64,000 nt of DNA from Aquimarina muelleri DSM 19832 (GTDB taxonomy: Bacteria; Bacteroidota; Bacteroidia; Flavobacteriales; Flavobacteriaceae), in the NCBI RefSeq assembly GCF_000430665.1, contig NZ_AUML01000001.1, positions 1-64,000 on the forward strand, read 5' to 3'. Of the stretch, positions 58,800 to 64,000 are shown one piece after another. Made by a program: the position numbers and the translations under genes. A model generated the notes under the pieces. The model did not search any database, was not told where the DNA came from, and saw only the letters and a program-made list of their open reading frames with translations. Within the stretch, counting starts at the first letter, position 1, and each line of letters opens with the position of its first letter.

Positions 58800-59517
58800 A
58801 GAAGATTGGTCTAAAATAATATTAATTTTACTAAGTGTTAATGACTGTTTTGCATTAACTTATTTATAATAACCTAATAAATAAAACCTTTTAAAACCTT
58901 TAAAATGAAACAAATGATTTTACTTCTCTATTCTATGAAGTTGTATTTATCTTTATAAATATTTCTCATAGCAAGCTTAATGTCAGATAAATTTATAAAT
59001 TATATTAAAGATGTAATTTTGTTTTTGAAACAATAAGCTTACCATGCTCTTTTATCTTAAAATTAGCGTTTTTAGTTATGCTTTTTTTGAGTATGTAAAA
59101 AATAATTTAAAAACCTATATTAAAAAGGAATCATGTATAAATAGTCTTTAATAACAGATGTTGGTTAAGCTTCTTTGAAGGATTCTTCTATACTAATAAA
59201 AAGTTAACTATTAGTTAAAAAAAGTTTATGTTAAACAAAAAAACAGACGTATATCACTTATAATCAAAGGTTTATTTTTTTTGTTTTTTTTAAAATATTT
59301 AATTACGGTTTAACCACAACCTTTCTATTGATTAAGATTTGTAAATTTGATCATAGCATTAAAATTAAATTGCAAAATATGTGATTTAATGATATTTAAG
59401 TCTTTATTTTTATTTTGGAAATAGATAGGTTTAGACAGAAAATAAAATAGTTATAAAAGTTAAATTTTATTTTTTTTAGAATTCTGAATAAATAACAAAA
59501 AAACAATTTAAGACAAA
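58800..59517. other. Long AT-rich intergenic region ahead of the NusG-paralogue locus
   Basis: About 700 bp of extremely AT-rich sequence with no gene of note. It probably contains the promoter of the downstream operon, though I could not single one out. Confidence 0.4.
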
Positions 59518-59544
59518 ATGTGGGTCAAATGGCGAAGCCTTGCC
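59518..59544 (+). promoter_or_regulatory. Putative antitermination-type element, copy 1
   Basis: A 27-bp sequence, ATGTGGGTCAAAT followed by GGCGAAGCCTTGCC. It contains the mini-hairpin GGC-GAA-GCC and is repeated 330 bp downstream with two differences. GC-rich in a very AT-rich leader. Confidence 0.4.
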
Positions 59545-59847
59545 TTTTAGTTTGATCGATTTTATAATAACAAAATAATAAAAACAACTTTAGATAAGTA
59601 ACTTTAATTTATCTGATAATTTAATACAAACGTTAGTTAATAGTAATAAGATTTATAATGTACTGGTTTTAGATTTTGATATATTCGAAATAAGACGAAA
59701 TTATAAATTTATTATTTATAGCAATTTATTACCCCACCTCATTTTTTGAAATAGATAAATTCAAACAATTTTTTAATGTTTGGGTTTGTCTGAATTTCAG
59801 AATATTTTTTCAATATTCTTGATTTTTATAATAAAGTTTATGGCTTA

Positions 59848-59874
59848 ATGTGAGCCAAATGGCGAAGCCTTGCC
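59848..59874 (+). promoter_or_regulatory. Putative antitermination-type element, copy 2
   Basis: ATGTGAGCCAAAT followed by GGCGAAGCCTTGCC, 35 nt before the start codon of the NusG paralogue. The same mini-hairpin as copy 1. Confidence 0.4.
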
Positions 59875-59908
59875 CTTAATTAAAATAATTTTATCAATAT
59901 CATTAAAA

Positions 59909-60439
59909 ATGAAAAAGAAGATTAATCCCTCTAGGGAGTGGTATGTGTTATATGTGAAATCACGTCATGAGAGGAAAATTGAAGCTCTATTAAAAGAAAA
60001 TAATATAGAGACGTTTTTACCATTGGTTAAAACGGTTAGAGAATGGAGTGATCGAAAAAAGATAATTGAATCACCATTGTTTCCTTCCTACCTTTTTGTA
60101 AAGATTGATTTTAGAAAAGAGTCAGAAAAAGTCCTTGCGATAAGAGGTTTCTGCTTTTTTGTAAGATTTGGAACCGAATTTGCTAAAATTCAAGAGCATG
60201 AAATAAACTCTATTAAGCTTCTTATGGAAATAGATGCCTCTATGGAAGTTGAAAATAACCATATTCAGCCACAAGTAGGAGAGCTTAGGAAAATAGAGAT
60301 AGGGGCATTAGGAGGCCTAGGGTGCGAAATTATTAAAGTTAATAATGAAAATAAAATTATAGTTCGAATAGACTCTATAAACCAGAATATATTAGCAACA
60401 ATTCCATCATCTTATCTTACTCAGTTAGCTACGGTATAG
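59909..60439 (+). CDS. UpxY/RfaH-type NusG paralogue (specialised transcription antiterminator)
   Basis: 176 residues. The NGN domain is clear: REWYVLYVKSRHERKIEALLKENNIETFLPLVKTVREWSDRKKIIESPLFPSYLFVKID, followed by VLAIRGFCFFVRFG. The C-terminal part (VGELRKIEIGALGGLGCEIIKVNNENKIIVRIDSINQNILATIP) corresponds to the KOW region. Such proteins load onto RNA polymerase at the head of one long operon and suppress termination; in Bacteroides UpxY does so for capsule loci. It is probably the first gene of a large biosynthetic operon continuing right. ATG 59909 was chosen over TTG 59870 because the NGN domain starts just after it. Confidence 0.88.
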   Translation: MKKKINPSREWYVLYVKSRHERKIEALLKENNIETFLPLVKTVREWSDRKKIIESPLFPSYLFVKIDFRKESEKVLAIRGFCFFVRFGTEFAKIQEHEINSIKLLMEIDASMEVENNHIQPQVGELRKIEIGALGGLGCEIIKVNNENKIIVRIDSINQNILATIPSSYLTQLATV

Positions 60440-61012
60440 CAGGTATTTCTTAACTCATAATGATTGTTGTAAACTAAAACAATCTGTGTTTTATCTTAAA
60501 TTTTTCAAGAACCGTAGTTATGTATAATATTCTATAACCTGACATTTTAAAATTATGAGTAATTCAAGATTTTCCTAATATACTATAGTAATCCCCTTCT
60601 GAGTTTATAAAAGTTGTGCGAGAATTAAAAATAATTAAGGAAGAGTTTAATATATTCTATCATTATCAATATTTTGATATATTTAAAAAAAAGATTTTAA
60701 CCATATCTTTCTATAGAAACCGTATTAGCAGATAATTATTCTTATTTAGAATTTCACAATTTTATATTTTTTATCCCTTTATGTGTTTTAGCTAAGAATA
60801 CATAAACAAACTAATACTTCAATATCTTCTATTATATATTATGCGGATATAGTATAAATACCATTTTTAAACTACTTAAAAAGCATACCAAAAGCAGTTA
60901 TATTGTTTATAGCTAGTTGTTCTAAGTGATTAGAAACATTGACTATTGCTATAGATAAACTATAAAATGTTTAATATTTTGTTCAATTTTTTAATATAAA
61001 TAATTTATAATT
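60440..61012. other. Intergenic stretch between the NusG paralogue and the aminotransferase gene
   Basis: About 570 bp, AT-rich, with no gene recognised. A long untranslated spacer would be compatible with antitermination control but proves nothing. Confidence 0.4.
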
Positions 61013-62410
61013 ATGGATTCACTCAAAAAATATCATTTGTCTGAAGATGCAAGAATTGTAACACCTACACTTCCGGGAGAAAAGTCAAAAGAATTATTAA
61101 AATTACAGGGAGAGATTGAAAGCAGTGTTGTCTCATACCCAAGGAACATGCCTATAGCTATCAAAAGAGCAAAAGGAAGTATTATAGAGGATGTTGATGG
61201 CAACTATTTTATTGATTTTTTTGGAGGATGTGGAGTTTTAAATGTGGGGCATGGTAATGAGTATGTGTTAAAGTATGTTAAGGAACAACAATCAGATTTA
61301 ATTCATGCATTAGATTTTCCTACAGAAAATAAACTTAGTCTAATTAAAAAAATAATAGGACACTTACCAGAAGAGATTCAAAAGGATTATAAAGTATGTT
61401 TTGGAGGCCCAACAGGTTCTGATGCTGTAGAAGCAGCTATTAAATTAGCAAAAATAAAAACAGGTAGAGATGGTATAATTGCTTTTATGGGCGGTTATCA
61501 TGGTATGACCTCTGGGGCTTTGGCAGTAACTTCGGATATATTTTTTAGAAATCATATTACTTCTTTAATGCCCAATGTTCATTTTGTTCCTTACAATTAT
61601 CCATATCGGGATAAATCAATAACAGGAGACAATGAAAATAATATTTCAGGGATAGAGTATTTTAAAAATGTATTAACCAATGGTCATTCTGGAATAACAA
61701 AACCAGCAGCAATTCTTATAGAGCCAATTCAAGGAGAAGGAGGTAATATCGTTCCAGAAGATGGGTATTTAGAAGAATTAGTTAGAATAGCTCATGAAAA
61801 TGATGTTTTAGTAATATTTGATGAAATTCAAAGTGGGTTCTTTAGAACAGGAAGTTTTTTAGAATTTATGAATACAAAAGCAGTTCCTGATATTATTACC
61901 TTTTCTAAAGGGTTTGGTGGAATAGGGTTTCCAATTTCTGGATTGATTTATAAAAAAGAAATAGAGGCTTGGGGTCCCGCAGCACATATTGGAACATTTA
62001 GAGGTAATCAAGTAAGTATTGCAGCTGCTAGAGGAGCTTTTGATTTTATAGACGAATATAATATTGGAGAATATGCAAAATACATTGGGGCATATTTAAT
62101 GGACAAACTTAAGGAACTACAATTAGATAGTCCATTTATAGGAGATGTAAGAGGAAGAGGTATGATGATAGGGGTAGAGCTAGTAAAAGATAGAGATACA
62201 AAAGAACCATTTCCAGAGTTTGTTAAGAAATTCAGAGCAGAATGTTTTCAAAGGGGTCTGTTGTTTGAAGTAGGAGGACACCATAATAATGTATTACGTT
62301 TTGTTCCACCTTTAATAACTACAAAAAAAATTATTGATAATGCAATAGCTATAATGAAAGCATCTATAGCCGTTTGTCAAGAGGATTATTTAGAATCTAC
62401 TTTTTCTTAA
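61013..62410 (+). CDS. Diaminobutyrate-2-oxoglutarate aminotransferase (class III, EctB/Dat type)
   Basis: 465 residues of the PLP-dependent class III aminotransferases. Motifs are SYPRNMPIAIKRAKGSIIEDVDGNYFIDFFGGCGVLNVGH, FGGPTGSDAVEAAIKLAK, GGYHGMTSGALAVT, IEPIQGEGG, VIFDEIQSGFFRTG (D270) and the PLP lysine K299 in ITFSKGFGG. The PTGSDAVEAA and GCGVLNVGH variants are typical of enzymes making L-2,4-diaminobutyrate from aspartate semialdehyde. An aspartokinase gene follows, supplying that precursor. The length exceeds EctB (about 420), so it may serve a diaminobutyrate-containing metabolite rather than ectoine. Confidence 0.85.
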   Translation: MDSLKKYHLSEDARIVTPTLPGEKSKELLKLQGEIESSVVSYPRNMPIAIKRAKGSIIEDVDGNYFIDFFGGCGVLNVGHGNEYVLKYVKEQQSDLIHALDFPTENKLSLIKKIIGHLPEEIQKDYKVCFGGPTGSDAVEAAIKLAKIKTGRDGIIAFMGGYHGMTSGALAVTSDIFFRNHITSLMPNVHFVPYNYPYRDKSITGDNENNISGIEYFKNVLTNGHSGITKPAAILIEPIQGEGGNIVPEDGYLEELVRIAHENDVLVIFDEIQSGFFRTGSFLEFMNTKAVPDIITFSKGFGGIGFPISGLIYKKEIEAWGPAAHIGTFRGNQVSIAAARGAFDFIDEYNIGEYAKYIGAYLMDKLKELQLDSPFIGDVRGRGMMIGVELVKDRDTKEPFPEFVKKFRAECFQRGLLFEVGGHHNNVLRFVPPLITTKKIIDNAIAIMKASIAVCQEDYLESTFS

Positions 62411-62862
62411 ACTTAAGAAACACCCATAATAGAATGTTACCTATAAAACCCTTCCGTTTCTAACGATTCGTATTTTATAAAACCTTAATAAAAGTATTCC
62501 AAAAAAACACATATTACAGCAGTTTAAGTAAATCTTTAGCTTTTTTGAGTTAGAGTCATTTTTAAACAATTATGTAGCATCATTAAGGATAAATTATTAA
62601 AAGGAGGTATTGAACTAAACTTAAGAGCTCTGGGAGAATGAAAAGAAATAGTATAGATAACGTTTTTTGGTTGATTCCACTCCTTTTTTAAGAGATCAGA
62701 AATGTTTTTTTTCTATGATAGAAGCACTTCAATGGATAAATTTCGAATCATAAACCTTAAAACCGATAAAGGGTTATTTTTATAATTTAACTTTAGTAAA
62801 TACATACTTACAGTAGCTTTCGTCTAAAGCATAGCTAATATTAATATATTAAATCTATTCGA
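62411..62862. other. Intergenic stretch between the aminotransferase and aspartokinase genes
   Basis: About 450 bp, AT-rich. AAAAGGAG (62599-62606) and CTCCTTTTTT (62680-62689) could pair over a long loop. No gene recognised. Confidence 0.4.
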
Positions 62863-64000
62863 ATGAAAATTTTAAAGTTTGGAGGAACTTCTCTTGGGTC
62901 TATTGAGAACTTAAATAAAGTAAAAAATATTCTCAAAAGTGATTATGATCAAAAAATAGTTGTTTGTTCAGCGATGTCAGGAGTTACAGATCAATTAGTT
63001 TCTCTTTCAGAAAATATTAAATTAAAAAAAACAAAGGAAATTGCATTGCAATTATATAATTTGAAAGAAAAGCATGTAGGTGTAATTGATAATTTAATAG
63101 AAGATGAAGATAAACGAAAAAAAATGAGAAGTGTTTTATCGCAGATAATAAATGAGATTTTGGATCTGTCTGCAATGGAATACTCTGAAATTTTACATTC
63201 AAAAATAATAACTCGTGGAGAAGCATTATTAACGCATATATTTTCTGACTATTTAAATTTAGTAGGAGTGCCTAACGAGTTACTTAGTGCAGAAGATTTT
63301 ATGTGGGTAGATAACATTGAAAATCCTAATCTAGAAAAGGTTTCTAAGAAATTAAATTCAATTTTAAGAAAAAAAACAAATATACCGTTATATATAACAC
63401 AAGGATTTATTTGTAGAAATAAGGAAGGAGATATAGATAATCTTAGAAGAGGAGGAAGTGATTATTCTGCAACAATAATTGGAGCTGCATTAGGTGCTGA
63501 CGAGATACAAATATGGACAGATATAGATGGGGTACATAATAATGACCCCAGATATGTCGAAGATACTTTTTCGATACCTTCTTTATCTTATAACGAAGCT
63601 TCAGAATTAGCGTATTTTGGAGCCAAAATTTTACATCCGCAAACCGTTTTTCCTGTAATAGATAAAAATATTCCTATCGTATTAAAAAACACATTTAACA
63701 CAGAAGCATTAGGTACTATAATTTCAAATAAATCGATTGCTAGAGGAATAAAAGCTATTTCGGCAAAAGATAAGATAACAGCTGTAAAAATTAAATCATC
63801 CAGAGATTTAATGACTTGTGATTTTCTTAAAAGGATATTTGAAGTATTTAATAAATATCAAACTTCTATTGATATGGTTGCTACTTCAGAAAAATCAATA
63901 TCCTTAACAATAGAGGATACAGATGATCTTATAAAAATTCAAAAAGAGATAGAGGTATATGCAGAAGTAATCATAGAACCTCATAATAGTATAATTTGTA
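62863..64000 (+). CDS. Aspartokinase (cut by the window end)
   Basis: At least 379 residues from ATG 62863, open to the right edge. The N-terminal kinase motif KILKFGGTSLG, CSAMSGVTDQL, the mid-domain RGEALLTHIF, TQGFICRNKEGDIDNLRRGGSDYSATIIGAALGADEIQIWTDIDGV, NDPRYVED and SYNEASELAYFGAKILHP are all present, followed by an ACT domain (about residues 307-379). It phosphorylates aspartate, the first step toward aspartate semialdehyde, from which the adjacent aminotransferase would make diaminobutyrate. A dedicated isoenzyme beside a biosynthetic gene is a common way to avoid feedback control of primary metabolism. Confidence 0.93.
   Translation, partial: MKILKFGGTSLGSIENLNKVKNILKSDYDQKIVVCSAMSGVTDQLVSLSENIKLKKTKEIALQLYNLKEKHVGVIDNLIEDEDKRKKMRSVLSQIINEILDLSAMEYSEILHSKIITRGEALLTHIFSDYLNLVGVPNELLSAEDFMWVDNIENPNLEKVSKKLNSILRKKTNIPLYITQGFICRNKEGDIDNLRRGGSDYSATIIGAALGADEIQIWTDIDGVHNNDPRYVEDTFSIPSLSYNEASELAYFGAKILHPQTVFPVIDKNIPIVLKNTFNTEALGTIISNKSIARGIKAISAKDKITAVKIKSSRDLMTCDFLKRIFEVFNKYQTSIDMVATSEKSISLTIEDTDDLIKIQKEIEVYAEVIIEPHNSIIC

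Noticed and set aside
63017..63226. Minus-strand 69-residue frame
   Set aside because: It is the shadow of the aspartokinase coding sequence, which is certain on the plus strand.
61013..64000. Ectoine biosynthesis operon
   Set aside because: Only the aminotransferase and aspartokinase are visible; no ectA, ectC or ectD in the window, and the aminotransferase is longer than EctB.
1..64000. tRNA, rRNA, complete insertion sequence or prophage
   Set aside because: I read both strands for cloverleaf-like, transposase and phage genes and found nothing convincing; a covariance-model search could still reveal a missed tRNA.

Overview
The window reads as chromosome of a marine-type flavobacterium (Bacteroidota, Flavobacteriaceae; perhaps Aquimarina-like, which is inference only). 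Pointers are the very AT-rich sequence, Bacteroidota-type promoters (TTTG about 20-24 nt before TAnnTTTG), weak ribosome-binding sites, a SusC-like carboxypeptidase-D/TonB receptor, PafA- and GH3-type proteins, DUF6268 and PepSY-like families, and an UpxY/RfaH-type NusG paralogue. I saw no rRNA, tRNA, CRISPR array, prophage or complete insertion sequence.

Region 1 (1-14.4 kb) is an envelope and stress-type neighbourhood. It holds an mscS relic, an AI-2E-family permease, a PepSY-like secreted protein, a DUF2383 four-helix protein, two AsmA/DUF748-like membrane-anchored proteins, an SRAP-family protein without its catalytic residues, a YdhR-like monooxygenase, two tandem AraC regulators, a DUF1328 mini-protein with a small acidic lipoprotein, cardiolipin synthase and a small porin. 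An intergenic repeat family is scattered through it in at least six copies to 23.2 kb. A separate 163-bp inverted-repeat element lies at 2.2 kb.

Region 2 (14.9-26.3 kb) has a DUF6268 barrel, a 1236-residue protein combining metallophosphoesterase, kinase-like and Omp85-type parts, a GH3 adenylating enzyme, an HD-domain protein fused to a Pycsar-effector-type membrane domain, a small zinc peptidase, a decayed pafA alkaline phosphatase and a YihY/BrkB membrane protein.

Region 3 (26.4-54.1 kb) is a large cobalamin locus. It encodes CobW, PduO-type adenosyltransferase, CbiL, a CobJ-CobH fusion and BluB; a divergent TonB receptor plus PepSY membrane protein behind a cobalamin riboswitch; CbiET, a CbiG-CobM fusion, CobK, CbiD and a NicO-like metal permease; then a ChlI/D-type AAA+/VWA chelatase subunit, CobB/CbiA and CobN. 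CbiD and CbiG are cobalt-early markers, CobN is a cobalt-late marker and BluB needs oxygen, so the route is chimeric. The locus is interrupted by a sugar epimerase/glycosyltransferase pair, an Hpt/REC-glycosyltransferase pair and a repeat-rich stretch with a GIY-YIG nuclease gene. cobA, cbiP/cobQ, cbiB/cobD and cobUTSC are not in the window.

Region 4 (54.2-58.6 kb) is a compact same-strand cluster of a lipoprotein, a secreted protein, a GIDE-domain membrane protein, LemA and a small membrane protein. Region 5 (59.5-64 kb) begins with two copies of a 27-bp sequence containing a tiny hairpin, then a NusG paralogue, a diaminobutyrate-type aminotransferase and an aspartokinase cut by the window end. 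It looks like the head of a long antitermination-controlled biosynthetic operon.
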